Below the pieces are notes generated by a model. The model saw only the letters and a program-made list of their open reading frames with translations, did not search any database and was not told the origin of the DNA. A stretch of 64,000 nt of DNA, taken from Pseudomonas frederiksbergensis. Its GTDB lineage: Bacteria; Pseudomonadota; Gammaproteobacteria; Pseudomonadales; Pseudomonadaceae. The stretch is from assembly GCF_001952935.1 (NCBI RefSeq), contig NZ_CP018319.1, forward strand, positions 434,001-498,000, read 5' to 3'. Made by a program: the position numbers and the translations under genes. Every line of letters begins with the position of its first letter. Positions within the stretch are counted from its first letter, which is position 1. Of this stretch, positions 55,008 through 63,926 are shown in pieces.

Positions 55008-55020
55008 AAGGATTCACCTG

Positions 55021-56268
55021 ATGCACATCATCAACGCCCGCCTGCGCAACCAAGATGGCCTGCATGAGTTGCACCTGGAAAACGGCCTGATCAGCAACAT
55101 CGCCCGACAGACCGAAGCCCCGACCCTGGGGCCCGATGATCTGGACGCCGGCGGCAACCTGGTGGTGCCACCCTTCGTCGAGCCACACATCCACCTCGAC
55201 GCCACGCTCACCGCCGGCGAACCGCGCTGGAACATGAGCGGCACGCTGTTCGAAGGCATCGAGTGCTGGGGCGAGCGCAAGGTGACCATCACCGAAGAGG
55301 ACACCAAAACCCGCGCGAAGAAAACCATCCAGACCCTCGCTGCCCACGGCATCCAGCACGTGCGCACCCACGTCGACGTCACCGACCCGCAGCTCACCGC
55401 GCTCAAGGCGATGCTCGAAGTGCGCGAGGAAAGCCGTCACCTGATCGACATGCAGATCGTTGCGTTCCCGCAGGAAGGCATCGAGTCATACCGCAACGGT
55501 CGGGACCTGATGGAAGAAGCGATCCGCATGGGCGCCGATGTGGTCGGCGGCATTCCACATTTCGAGTACACCCGCGATCAAGGCGTGAGCTCAGTGAAAT
55601 TCCTGATGGACCTGGCTGAGCGCACCGGTTGCCTGGTGGACGTGCATTGCGATGAAACCGACGACCCACACTCGCGCTTTCTTGAGGTGCTGGCTGAAGA
55701 AGCCCGCAGCCGCGACATGGGCTCGCGGGTCACCGCCAGCCACACCACGGCCATGGGCTCTTACGACAACGCTTACTGCGCCAAACTGTTTCGCCTGCTC
55801 GGGCATTCAGGGATCAGTTTTGTCTCCTGCCCCACCGAAAGCATTCACCTGCAAGGGCGCTTCGACAACTTCCCGAAACGCCGTGGCGTGACCCGAGTGA
55901 ATGAGTTGCTGGAAGCGGGCATGAACGTGTGTTTCGGCCAGGATTCGATCGTCGATCCGTGGTATCCGCTGGGCAACGGCAATATCTTGCGGGTGCTCGA
56001 AGCCGGCCTGCACATCTGCCACATGCTCGGTTACCGCAACCTGCAAAGCGCGCTGGACCTGGTCACCGACAACAGTGCCAAAGCCATGAACCTGGGTGAG
56101 CGTTATGGACTGGAACGCGGGCGGCCAGCGAATTTGCTGATTCTATCGGCGGACAGCGATTACGAAGTGATCCGCAGCCAGGGCCTGCCGCTGTATTCGG
56201 TGCGCGATGGCAAGGTGTTGATGAAGCGGCAGATGCCGGTGGTCGAGTTCTTCGGCGATCAGGGCTGA
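55021..56268 (+). CDS. codA: Cytosine deaminase
   Basis: A 415-residue amidohydrolase deaminating cytosine to uracil and ammonia (E. coli CodA 427). The metal ligands are in EPHIHLDATL, VDVHCDETDDPHS (catalytic Glu), ASHTTAMG and GQDSIVDPW (catalytic Asp). AAGGA is well placed for the ATG at 55021. With codB it yields usable nitrogen and uracil, consistent with the sigma-54/NtrC signals upstream. Confidence 0.95.
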   Translation: MHIINARLRNQDGLHELHLENGLISNIARQTEAPTLGPDDLDAGGNLVVPPFVEPHIHLDATLTAGEPRWNMSGTLFEGIECWGERKVTITEEDTKTRAKKTIQTLAAHGIQHVRTHVDVTDPQLTALKAMLEVREESRHLIDMQIVAFPQEGIESYRNGRDLMEEAIRMGADVVGGIPHFEYTRDQGVSSVKFLMDLAERTGCLVDVHCDETDDPHSRFLEVLAEEARSRDMGSRVTASHTTAMGSYDNAYCAKLFRLLGHSGISFVSCPTESIHLQGRFDNFPKRRGVTRVNELLEAGMNVCFGQDSIVDPWYPLGNGNILRVLEAGLHICHMLGYRNLQSALDLVTDNSAKAMNLGERYGLERGRPANLLILSADSDYEVIRSQGLPLYSVRDGKVLMKRQMPVVEFFGDQG

Positions 56269-56292
56269 GATTTGCGTTGGCTGGGCTTGCCT

Positions 56293-56369
56293 CATCGCGA
56301 GCAGGCTCGCTCCCACATTTGATCTGTGTCGTTCACAAATCCCCTGTGGGAGCGAGCCTGCTCGCGAAG
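56293..56369. repeat. Pair of facing REP units (family A)
   Basis: A right-hand unit at 56293-56317 and a left-hand unit at 56343-56369, tails facing; between convergent codA and the DapF-like gene. Confidence 0.8.
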
Positions 56370-56381
56370 GCAATCTTGAAT

Positions 56382-57374
56382 TCAATCCATCAACCGCGCC
56401 GTGCCGAACAACCTGACCCGACTCAACTCACCCTGCTCTTCCTCCAGAAGAATCGGCGCCGTACCGCCAGGCATGACCACCTTCACCTCCCCGGCACTGA
56501 CCCACCCCACCCGCCACGCCGCGCAAGCCACCGCACTGGCGCTGGTACCCGACGACGCTGTCGGCCCCTCTCCGCGCTCGAATACCCGCGCGACGACTCA
56601 TCCTTCAGATTCAAGCATCGCCCATTGCAGGTTGACGCCAGCAGCACACGGCTCCCCTGCCCCGGCCGGCATGGCGTAAGCGATACGCGTCAGCTCTTCG
56701 GACAACTCCGGTTCGCGCATTTGCTCATTGCTCGGTAATGCATCGGCGCTCTCTAAAAGCGTCACGCAATGCGGATTGCCGATACGCACGAACTGGCTGC
56801 GCGACCAGGAGAAATCAAGCGCCGACAACGCCTGCACATGGCTGACATCGCGATCGTTCAACAGCACGTCATCAACCCCTTTTGCCCCCACCGCGTCAGG
56901 CCCGAACGAGGGTTTGCCCAAATCCAGCCAGAACCCTTTCACACCCTCGACCTCGGCCGGTTTCACCGAAGTACCCACTGGCGAAACCGCATCAGCCTTG
57001 TCGTGATGAACCCTGAGCAAACAAACCTCATCCCCCGGCAGCCGCCCTTGCTCACTCAGGGCCTGAGAGAAAATCGTCAGCCCGTTGCCACTGCGCTCGG
57101 CCAGGGTGCCGTCGGTGTTGACGATCAGCAGGTCAAACGGTGGCAAGTCTTGAAACGGCCCGATCAGCAAGCCATCGCAACGATGATCCTTGCTACCCGG
57201 CGGTTGTGTACCGGGTGCCCAGCCACAAAAAGCCTCGATAGCCGAAACCGCCCATGCCGCGCGGGTTTGCGCAGCGCGACTGGCCTGCGCGGGTAAATCC
57301 ATACCTGCCCGGCGCACGGCGTCGGGCGCCACAACCGCATAGATATTGCCTCGAGCATCGTAGAACGGCGTCAT
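56382..57374 (-). pseudogene. DapF-like epimerase paralogue interrupted by an in-frame TGA
   Basis: The frame starts MTPFYDARGNIYAVVAPDAV and stops at TGA (56598-56600) after 258 codons, but the same frame continues with VVARVFERGEGPTASSG and TSASAVACAAWRVGW to a second stop at 56382. This C-terminal half is conserved family sequence, so the TGA is a nonsense change (CGA to TGA would explain it) or a read-through site. Both catalytic cysteines of DapF are serine here: ERSGNGL and TASSG, where DapF has MCGNG and ACGTG. It is thus a divergent paralogue, not meso-DAP epimerase, whatever its state. Convergent with codA; upstream lies the MFS permease on the other strand. Confidence 0.75.
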
Positions 57375-57641
57375 GGTTCGGTCCTGAAGTCAGCCAGAAA
57401 GTGCCTGAAAAATGCATCAACGCTATTTCAACCGTCAATCTTTCCCTTCATCGAATAAAGCCTGAGGGGGATGGTCCATATCGCCTCCAACCGGACATTG
57501 ACGGCACTTGCGCTCGCGGCAGAGGGTCACGCTGTGCAACGATGGCGCCCTGCCTGACTGCCAATCCCGCGGACTGGATATCGAACCCTTACAGGTCGAT
57601 CACTGTCCCTTGGGTACGCGACGCTTTTGCCAAGGATTGAT

Positions 57642-58793
57642 ATGACCAACCTCAACACCCAAACCGCATTTGTTCCCGGACGCCTGGAGCAGATGTCCAC
57701 GCGCATCGCCTTTTTCATCGCCGGTTTCGGCATCGCTGCGTGGGCACCGCTGGTGCCTTATGCCAAGGCTCGGGCCGGGCTGGATGAAGGGACGCTCGGT
57801 TTGCTGCTGTTGTGCCTGGGGGTGGGGTCGATTCTGGCGATGCCGTTGGCGGGGCTTTTGGCCACGCGTTTCGGTTGTCGACGGGTGGTGAGCGCCGGGG
57901 TATTGCTGATCTGCGCGGCCCTGCCGCTGCTGGCGACGGTGACGTCGATTCCAGCGTTGATTGCTGCGTTGTTCATGTTCGGCGCGGGCCTTGGCACGGT
58001 GGATTCGACGGTGAACCTGCAAGCGGTGATCGTCGAGCGGGCCAGCGGCAAGACCATGATGTCGGGCTTCCATGGGCTGTTCAGCCTCGGCGGGATTGTC
58101 GGTGCGGCGGGCGTCAGCGCCCTGCTCGGCTTCGGGGTTTCACCGCTGGGAGCAACGCTGGTAGTGATCGTGATGCTGCTGATCGCCTTGGCCAAGGCCG
58201 CGCCGCACCTCTTGCCTTACGGCAGCGAAAGTTCGGGGCCGGCGTTTGCCGTTCCCCATGGCATCGTGCTGTTCATCGGCGGGATGTGTTTCATCGTGTT
58301 CCTCGCCGAAGGCGCGGCGCTCGACTGGAGCGCAGTGTTCCTGGCGCAGGAACGCGGGATCGACACCGCTTATGCGGGACTGGGTTACGCGGCGTTTGCG
58401 CTGACCATGACCGTCGGACGGTTGACCGGTGATTCGATCGTGCGTCGCCTCGGCGCCACGCGGGTGATTGTGTTCGGTGGGTTGACGGCCGCAGCGGGTC
58501 TGTTTGTAGCGACCTTCGCCCCGAGCTGGGAAGCGGCGCTGGTGGGTTATGCAATGTTGGGGGCGGGTTGTTCGAACATTGTGCCGGTGCTGTACACCGC
58601 CGTGGGCAAACAGACGGTGATGCCCCAAAGCGTCGCCGTACCGGCCATTACCACACTGGGTTATGCGGGGATTCTTGCGGGGCCTGCGTTGATCGGGTTT
58701 ATCGCCCATGGCAGCAGTTTGAGTTTTGCCTTCGGGTTGATGGCGGTGTTGCTGGTGGCGGTGGCTATTGGCGGAAAGGTGTTGAAAGTCTAA
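57642..58793 (+). CDS. MFS permease
   Basis: A 383-residue major-facilitator protein with about twelve helices (RIAFFIAGFGIAAWAPLVPY, then GTLGLLLLCLGVGSILAMPL). It resembles the YbjJ-type MFS group; substrate unknown. AAGGA precedes the ATG at 57642; a start five codons upstream is possible. Confidence 0.85.
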   Translation: MTNLNTQTAFVPGRLEQMSTRIAFFIAGFGIAAWAPLVPYAKARAGLDEGTLGLLLLCLGVGSILAMPLAGLLATRFGCRRVVSAGVLLICAALPLLATVTSIPALIAALFMFGAGLGTVDSTVNLQAVIVERASGKTMMSGFHGLFSLGGIVGAAGVSALLGFGVSPLGATLVVIVMLLIALAKAAPHLLPYGSESSGPAFAVPHGIVLFIGGMCFIVFLAEGAALDWSAVFLAQERGIDTAYAGLGYAAFALTMTVGRLTGDSIVRRLGATRVIVFGGLTAAAGLFVATFAPSWEAALVGYAMLGAGCSNIVPVLYTAVGKQTVMPQSVAVPAITTLGYAGILAGPALIGFIAHGSSLSFAFGLMAVLLVAVAIGGKVLKV

Positions 58794-58796
58794 AAG

Positions 58797-58821
58797 CATC
58801 GCGAGCAGGCTCACTCCCACA
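58797..58821. repeat. Single REP unit (family A)
   Basis: CGCGAGCAGGCTCACTCCCACAG, just after the permease stop. Confidence 0.75.
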
Positions 58822-58863
58822 GGGATCTTCTGTGAACACAAAATTTGTGTACGGCATGGATCA

Positions 58864-58956
58864 AATGTGGGAGCGGGCTTGCTCGCGAAAGCGGTGTGTC
58901 AGGCGACGTCTTTATCAACTGGACGGCCGCCTTCGCGAGCAAGCCCGCTCCCACAG
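58864..58956. repeat. REP doublet (family A)
   Basis: Inverted GTGGGAGCGGGCTTGCTCGC copies with a loop containing a smaller inverted repeat. Between convergent permease and fecA. Confidence 0.9.
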
Positions 58957-59018
58957 GGGATCTTCAATGAACACAAAACTTGTGTTCGGCATGGATCAAG
59001 TGTGGGCAGCCGGGTCTA

Positions 59019-61442
59019 TCAGAACCCGACGCTAGCCTGCACAAAGAACGTGCGCGGAGCGCCAACGTACATCCCCGAGTTGTTGTCGCTGGAACGGGTG
59101 AAGTACTGCTTGTCGAAAATGTTCTTCACCCCGGCACCGACTTTCAGGTTCGAAAGCGTCGCGCCGAAGTCATAACCGCCGCGTACGTTCCAGGTGACGT
59201 AACCCGGAATGTCGCCGTACTGGCCGTCCGCAGTGCCTTCGGTGATGTAGTTGCCGCTGAAACTGCCATCAGCGTTCACCGCCACGCCCGGCGAACGCTG
59301 CTTGGACTGGGCAAAGGCATCGAGGTTGTAGGTCCAGCGGTTGATGTCGTAACGCAGGCCGGCCGTCGCCACCTGACGCGAGTAGAACGGCAGGTCACGG
59401 CCCTTGAAGCCCGGGATCTCGCCTTCATAAACGGCGCGCGTGTAGGTGAAGCCGGCATTGGCGGTCAGTCCATCGAGCCGTGGGTCCAGCGCCGTCATGT
59501 CGTAGTGCACCGAGGCTTCAAGCCCCTGGTGCGTGGTCGCGCCGAGGTTGGTCCAGCCCGCATCGTTGCTGATGTATTGCAGCTCTTTATCGAAGTCGAT
59601 GTAGAACAGCGTCACTTCCCCGCCCCACACATCATTGTTGTAGCGCGTGCCGACCTCGTAGGTCTTGGCCTTTTCCGGTTCCAGGCCATTGGCGGGTTCG
59701 TCACCCGAGCCACCCTGGCCGAGCTGGAAATACTGCAGGCTGCCGAACGAGGTTTCGTAGTTGGCAAACAGCTTCCACTCTTCCGACACGTGATACATCA
59801 CGCTCAGGGCCGGCAGCGGCTCGTTGCTTTCGATGCTGCGGTTCTTTTCCGGCACAGGTCTGCCGGCGGTGTCGAGCACCGGGCGGTCGTGCCAGTCGGT
59901 GCTGATGTGTTCAAAGCGGATGCCGGGGGTGATGGTCCAGTTGCCGACGTCGATTTTGTTATCGACGTACACCGAGTTGGCTTCAGTGCCGCCGGTGCGG
60001 TCCTGATACACATGGCCGTCCGAGCTCCTGGTCGCGACCGGCTCGTTGTTGACCAGCGCCAGGCGGCTCGCCTCTTCGTGCATGCCTTCCTTGAGGTAGC
60101 GATAACCGACACTGACTTCCTGGGTGGTCGGGCCGACATCGAACACACGGGACACCCGCGGTTCAATCCCGAAGGTGTAGTAAGTACGCGGGAACGAGCC
60201 GAGGGTTTTCTGATCGCGAGCGGCGATGTTGCTGCCACGGAAGCTGTCGGAATAGTAAGTCAGCACTTCGGCCTGGGTGCGGTCGTCGATCTGCCGTACC
60301 CACTTGAACGAGACGTCCTTGCGGCGGCCGCTGAAGTTGTCGTTGTTGCGGTCGGACTGGTACGGATCGGCGTCGTACTGCGCCTGGGTCAGGCCGCCGG
60401 GCATGTCGGCGCTGGCGTCGTAGTAGTGAAAGTTGAGGCTGAAATCGTCGACATCGGTGGGTGCCCAGTGGGTCTTGAGGATCACGTCGTCGATGTCGTT
60501 GCCGTTGTTGCGTTCACGGTAACCGTTGCCGTTCACGCCCGAGTACAGCAGCGCCATGCCGATGCCGTTGTCCGCGGTGCCGCCGAGAAACGCCGTGTCG
60601 ATGTGCTTCCAGCCACCGTGCTGGGAAGTTTCCAGGGTCGAGCCGATTTCACCAGTGGCTTTCTCCGGAATCGCGCGAGTGACGAAGTTGATCACGCCAC
60701 CGACGTTCTGCGGCCCGTAACGCACGGACCCGGCGCCACGAACCACGTCGATGCTGTCGAGGTTGCCGGAGGAAATTGGCGCCATGGACAACTGCGGCTG
60801 GCCGTACGGGGCGAACGCTGCCGGCACGCCGTCAATCAACACGGTGGAACGTGGCGACAGGCGTGAAGTCAGGCCACGCACGCCGACGTTCAGGGAGATG
60901 TCGCTGCCGCCGGTGCCGTTGGCGTCCTGCACTTGCACACCGGGCACGCGCTTCAGCACGTCGCCGACGTTCATCGCGCCCTGCTCGACCATCGCCTCGC
61001 GGCGAATCACCGTACGCGCGCCGGGGTGGTTCTGCACCACAGCGGCATCGGCGTCACCGAGCCAGTTGCCGACCACCTTGATGTCGGTCACGCCCAGCTC
61101 CAAAGGGCCGTTGCCAGCGGAGGTCGGCGCCGGCATCAAGGTGACCGAACCTTCATCGATCTGGTATTGCAGACCGCTGCCGTGCAGCAGTTGACGCAGC
61201 GCGTCTTCTGGCGAAAGGTTGCCGTCCACCGCCGGGGCCTGTTTGCCGGCGACCAGCTCAGGGCTGAAGAACACCTGCAGCGAAGTTTGCTGACCCAGTT
61301 CACTCAGGGCCTGACCCAGAGGTTGCGCCGGGATGCGGATCGCGTCGGCGGCAAAAGCCTGGGGCAGTGCCGCAGTGACAGCCAGGGCGAGAGCGAGGCG
61401 TAACCAAGGTGATTTATTGTTTTTAGCGGTGGATTTTTTCAC
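59019..61442 (-). CDS. fecA: FecA, TonB-dependent ferric citrate receptor with signalling domain
   Basis: An 807-residue outer-membrane receptor. After a signal peptide it has an STN signalling domain (residues about 33-110, RIPAQPLGQALSELGQQTSL), a plug domain (GARTVIRREAMVEQGAMNVG, then RSTVLIDGVPAAFAPYGQPQ) and a 22-strand barrel ending FFVQASVGF. The plug and barrel stretches follow E. coli FecA closely. Start GTG at 61442, AGGAC upstream. Signal transduction goes to FecR and FecI, encoded just upstream; expression from the fec transcript or its own promoter in the 97-bp gap. Confidence 0.93.
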   Translation of the reverse strand: MKKSTAKNNKSPWLRLALALAVTAALPQAFAADAIRIPAQPLGQALSELGQQTSLQVFFSPELVAGKQAPAVDGNLSPEDALRQLLHGSGLQYQIDEGSVTLMPAPTSAGNGPLELGVTDIKVVGNWLGDADAAVVQNHPGARTVIRREAMVEQGAMNVGDVLKRVPGVQVQDANGTGGSDISLNVGVRGLTSRLSPRSTVLIDGVPAAFAPYGQPQLSMAPISSGNLDSIDVVRGAGSVRYGPQNVGGVINFVTRAIPEKATGEIGSTLETSQHGGWKHIDTAFLGGTADNGIGMALLYSGVNGNGYRERNNGNDIDDVILKTHWAPTDVDDFSLNFHYYDASADMPGGLTQAQYDADPYQSDRNNDNFSGRRKDVSFKWVRQIDDRTQAEVLTYYSDSFRGSNIAARDQKTLGSFPRTYYTFGIEPRVSRVFDVGPTTQEVSVGYRYLKEGMHEEASRLALVNNEPVATRSSDGHVYQDRTGGTEANSVYVDNKIDVGNWTITPGIRFEHISTDWHDRPVLDTAGRPVPEKNRSIESNEPLPALSVMYHVSEEWKLFANYETSFGSLQYFQLGQGGSGDEPANGLEPEKAKTYEVGTRYNNDVWGGEVTLFYIDFDKELQYISNDAGWTNLGATTHQGLEASVHYDMTALDPRLDGLTANAGFTYTRAVYEGEIPGFKGRDLPFYSRQVATAGLRYDINRWTYNLDAFAQSKQRSPGVAVNADGSFSGNYITEGTADGQYGDIPGYVTWNVRGGYDFGATLSNLKVGAGVKNIFDKQYFTRSSDNNSGMYVGAPRTFFVQASVGF

Positions 61443-61539
61443 GTCGAACGTAGTCCTGTGGATCGCAAGAGTGTGCGCCTGTTAATGCAAACCAGTTGCA
61501 GTTGGACAGGAAGACGATCAACTCAAAAAAAACCTGAAT

Positions 61540-62523
61540 TTATTTTGAAATTATTTCCTGACTGCCGTCATCGAGGGTACGCACGGCCACCGGCAGAATG
61601 CTCGGCAAGGCCTTGAGCAGTGCGTCGGTGTTGTCGGATTTGAACACGCTGGTCAGACGCAGATTGCCCACTTTGTCGTTGCCGACGGTGAGCGGCTTCT
61701 CTCGATAGCGCGAAACTTCCTCGGCGACGTCGCTGAGCCTGGCGTTGCTGAACACCAGTTTGCCGCTGCGCCAGGCGGTCAGCTCGGCAGGATTGACCGC
61801 GTAGGCAGCGGCCACTTTGCCTTGGGCATCGATGTGCGTGCCAAGACCGGCCGTGAGGCTGATGAAATCGCTGTCCGCCGCAGCGTGCCCCTGAACCTTG
61901 ACGGTGCCCTGCTCCACCACGACCCGGGTTTGGTCAGTGTCGCGGCGCACATCAAAACGGGTGCCGGTGACCGTGACCTTGCCGCTGCCCGCCTCGACCA
62001 CGAAGGGCCGGCGAGTGTCGTGCTCGACGCTGAACATCGCTTCGCCCTGCGTCAGCTCGATGCGGCGGCGGTCGTTTTCATAGCGCACCTCAACGCGGCT
62101 GCGGCTGTTCAAGTCGATCACCGAACCGTCCGGCAACGCCACATGACGTCGCTCGCCGAGGGCCGTGGAAAATTCGGCGGTGTAGATCGCCGGGTGATTC
62201 AAACCGCTGAACAACCCCAGGCCGAGCGCGACGGCCAACACGCTGGCCGCCACCGCATAACGCACCAGCGGACGACGCTTGCTGCGCACCGGCGGGGTTT
62301 CACACAAGGCTTGCAGACGCGCCGCCGGCAGCAAATCCGCTGCCGACCACAAGCCCTGGAGCAACTGGAATTCATCGCGATGCTGAGGGTGTTCGTCCAG
62401 CCAGGCTTCGAAATGCCGAGACTCTTCGACACTGATCGCAGGTTCCTGCAAACGCACAAACCACCGCGCCGCATCGTCGCGAACCGCTGTTTGCCCGCAC
62501 GCACAATCACGAGTATCCATCAT
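61540..62523 (-). CDS. fecR: FecR-type anti-sigma factor/sigma regulator
   Basis: A 327-residue inner-membrane regulator: cytoplasmic N-terminal DUF4880 part (DDAARWFVRLQEPAISVEES), membrane helix (AVAASVLAVALGLGLFSGL near residue 100), periplasmic FecR domain (EFSTALGERRHVALPDGSVI, then LNSRSRVEVRY) and a C-terminal secretin/STN-interacting module. It transmits the FecA signal to FecI. ATG at 62523 or 62520. It follows fecI by 40 bp. Confidence 0.9.
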   Translation of the reverse strand: MMDTRDCACGQTAVRDDAARWFVRLQEPAISVEESRHFEAWLDEHPQHRDEFQLLQGLWSAADLLPAARLQALCETPPVRSKRRPLVRYAVAASVLAVALGLGLFSGLNHPAIYTAEFSTALGERRHVALPDGSVIDLNSRSRVEVRYENDRRRIELTQGEAMFSVEHDTRRPFVVEAGSGKVTVTGTRFDVRRDTDQTRVVVEQGTVKVQGHAAADSDFISLTAGLGTHIDAQGKVAAAYAVNPAELTAWRSGKLVFSNARLSDVAEEVSRYREKPLTVGNDKVGNLRLTSVFKSDNTDALLKALPSILPVAVRTLDDGSQEIISK

Positions 62524-62563
62524 GGAAGTTCCTGTTTGGCTGGGGATGAAAAGGCACCGCCGA

Positions 62564-63064
62564 TCATGGCTGCAATCCGTCAAGGCGGTCGCGCAGATGC
62601 CGCAGCGTGCGGATCATATACTTTTCCACCATGTTCTTGGACAGCCCCAGGCGTTCGGCGATTTCGGCCTGGGTCAGGCCTTCGATCTTCTGCCAGACAA
62701 ACACTTTGCGGCAGTTGACCGGCAACTCGGTGAGCGCCCGTTCGATGGAGTCAGCCAACTGGATCGCCTGCATGAAATGCTCCGGGTCGCCGGACGACGA
62801 CACACTGTGATCGATCGCCTCCGACTCCATGGCGCTCCGCCGATCCTCCCGCCGATAACCATCCACGGCGATGTTGCGCGCGGTCTGGTGCAAATACGCC
62901 CGAGGTTGTGCGACCGCCGCCGAATCGGACTCAAGCACCCTCACGAAGGTGTCGTGGGCCAGGTCCTCGGCCTGCTGACGATTTCTCAGGCGACGGGTCC
63001 AGGTCCCGACCAACTCTTCGTAATGCTCGAAAAAGCCGTGTCTGCGGGGCAGCTTGGGGGTCAT
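62564..63064 (-). CDS. fecI: FecI-type ECF sigma factor
   Basis: A 166-residue extracytoplasmic-function sigma factor with region 2 (RNRQQAEDLAHDTFVRVLES, then ARNIAVDGYRRE) and region 4 (LPVNCRKVFVWQKIEGLTQA, then EIAERLGLSKNMVEKYMI). It probably drives fecA when released by FecR after FecA-ligand contact. A Fur-like palindrome lies 28 bp upstream. Confidence 0.92.
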   Translation of the reverse strand: MTPKLPRRHGFFEHYEELVGTWTRRLRNRQQAEDLAHDTFVRVLESDSAAVAQPRAYLHQTARNIAVDGYRREDRRSAMESEAIDHSVSSSGDPEHFMQAIQLADSIERALTELPVNCRKVFVWQKIEGLTQAEIAERLGLSKNMVEKYMIRTLRHLRDRLDGLQP

Positions 63065-63091
63065 TGCGATGTGCTGTGAAGACGGGGCGTG

Positions 63092-63110
63092 AATAGTAAT
63101 GCTTCCTATT
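63092..63110. promoter_or_regulatory. Candidate Fur box before fecI
   Basis: AATAG-N9-CTATT, a 19-bp palindrome of Fur-box size and AT bias, placed where Fur would block fecI. Only part of it agrees with the GATAATGATAATCATTATC consensus. Confidence 0.35.
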
Positions 63111-63182
63111 AACCGGAAGCAACGGGATTAACCCGCCGCAGGAACCGGCCGTCGGAGCCGCTCAGTCAAGGAACGGCACCGA

Positions 63183-63213
63183 CCGTAGCAGCTGGCAAAG
63201 CCTGCTGCTACGG
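63183..63213. repeat. Hairpin with GTAGCAGC arms
   Basis: CCGTAGCAGC and GCTGCTACGG with an 11-nt loop, 28 bp after the stop of the small gene. It shares its core with the galM hairpin at 22706; possible terminator and repeat-family remnant. Confidence 0.6.
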
Positions 63214-63240
63214 ATCGGATTACGGCTTAATTGATCGGCA

Positions 63241-63507
63241 CTACCTGTTCTCCTGCACGGAAACCTGCCCCTGCAACCGTCGTCCAACGACATCCAGCAA
63301 ATCACAGCCATCGCGCAATGAAGTCACCAACACCCGCGCCAGCTCACTGTGGACACCCTCGCCAAACGCAAAGCTCTCCAGCAGTTGCGTTGCGGTACGA
63401 ATGCGGTAGGCCGCCGTTTCATGCAACACATCCAGGGGTGCTTCAGTGTCGATCAGCAATGATGGGACGTTGCAGTCGACGCCGGTAACGGGCATGTATC
63501 GATCCAT
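63241..63507 (-). CDS. Small hypothetical protein beside a DUF6124-type gene
   Basis: An 88-residue helical protein: APLDVLHETAAYRIRTATQL, then LLESFAFGEGVHSELARVLV. GGAGG lies 9 bp before the ATG. Its layout (short helical domain next to a DUF6124 gene) suggests a DUF3077-like partner. Its 5' end overlaps the frameshifted extension of the neighbour but not the intact part. Confidence 0.65.
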   Translation of the reverse strand: MDRYMPVTGVDCNVPSLLIDTEAPLDVLHETAAYRIRTATQLLESFAFGEGVHSELARVLVTSLRDGCDLLDVVGRRLQGQVSVQENR

Positions 63508-63540
63508 GACAAAAAACCTCCATTGGGAAAAGGCACACGA

Positions 63541-63926
63541 TTATTCAGCACTGGCAGTTGCACGACCTTCAGACGATCCCCGGGGCGGCTCCAGGTTGTC
63601 CAGCGCTCGATTGACCAGCAATTCCCCAGCGCGGACAGTTGCTGAATACCCACAATGACATGGCGACGAGGGCCTTCCAGCTCACGGGCAAGATCGGTGG
63701 CCATGACACTGAGGGAGGCAAGGGTTTCAGAGGCGTGACAGAGCAGAGCTTCCGTGTCGACATCCGGAACGACGGCGAAGAAATAGCTGGCAGATGCAGG
63801 ACGTGTGTGAGTGCGCAGGGGCACGCTGACGAGTTGTTCGGCGACTTTGGCGGGACGGGATGAATCGATGGTGTCGTTGGGAGAAACGTTTGGTGATTCT
63901 GCGGATTTGGTGGCGAATTTTTTCAT
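63541..63926 (-). pseudogene. DUF6124-type gene with a -1 frameshift in a C run
   Basis: The frame from ATG 63926 reads VPDVDTEALLCHASETLASL and then, at about 63624-63627 (CCCC), shifts: the next frame carries ELLVNRALDNLEPPRG and ends at TAA (63541). The paralogue at 17831-18199 has the matching ELLVNQARENLDPR, so the second frame is the true continuation. As given, the protein would run on into the next gene to 63453. Either an inactivating change or a base-calling error. AAGGAG precedes the ATG. Confidence 0.7.

Noticed and set aside
56598..56600. Selenocysteine codon in the DapF-like gene
   Set aside because: No obvious stem-loop directly after the TGA was found and the residue is not catalytic; selD/selU alone do not imply a selenoprotein.
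58980..60866. 628-codon open frame on the plus strand
   Set aside because: Antisense to fecA, which has full plug and barrel motifs.
61443..61539. FecI-type promoter for fecA
   Set aside because: GGAAAT and CGTC are both present on the minus strand but 36 bp apart instead of about 17.
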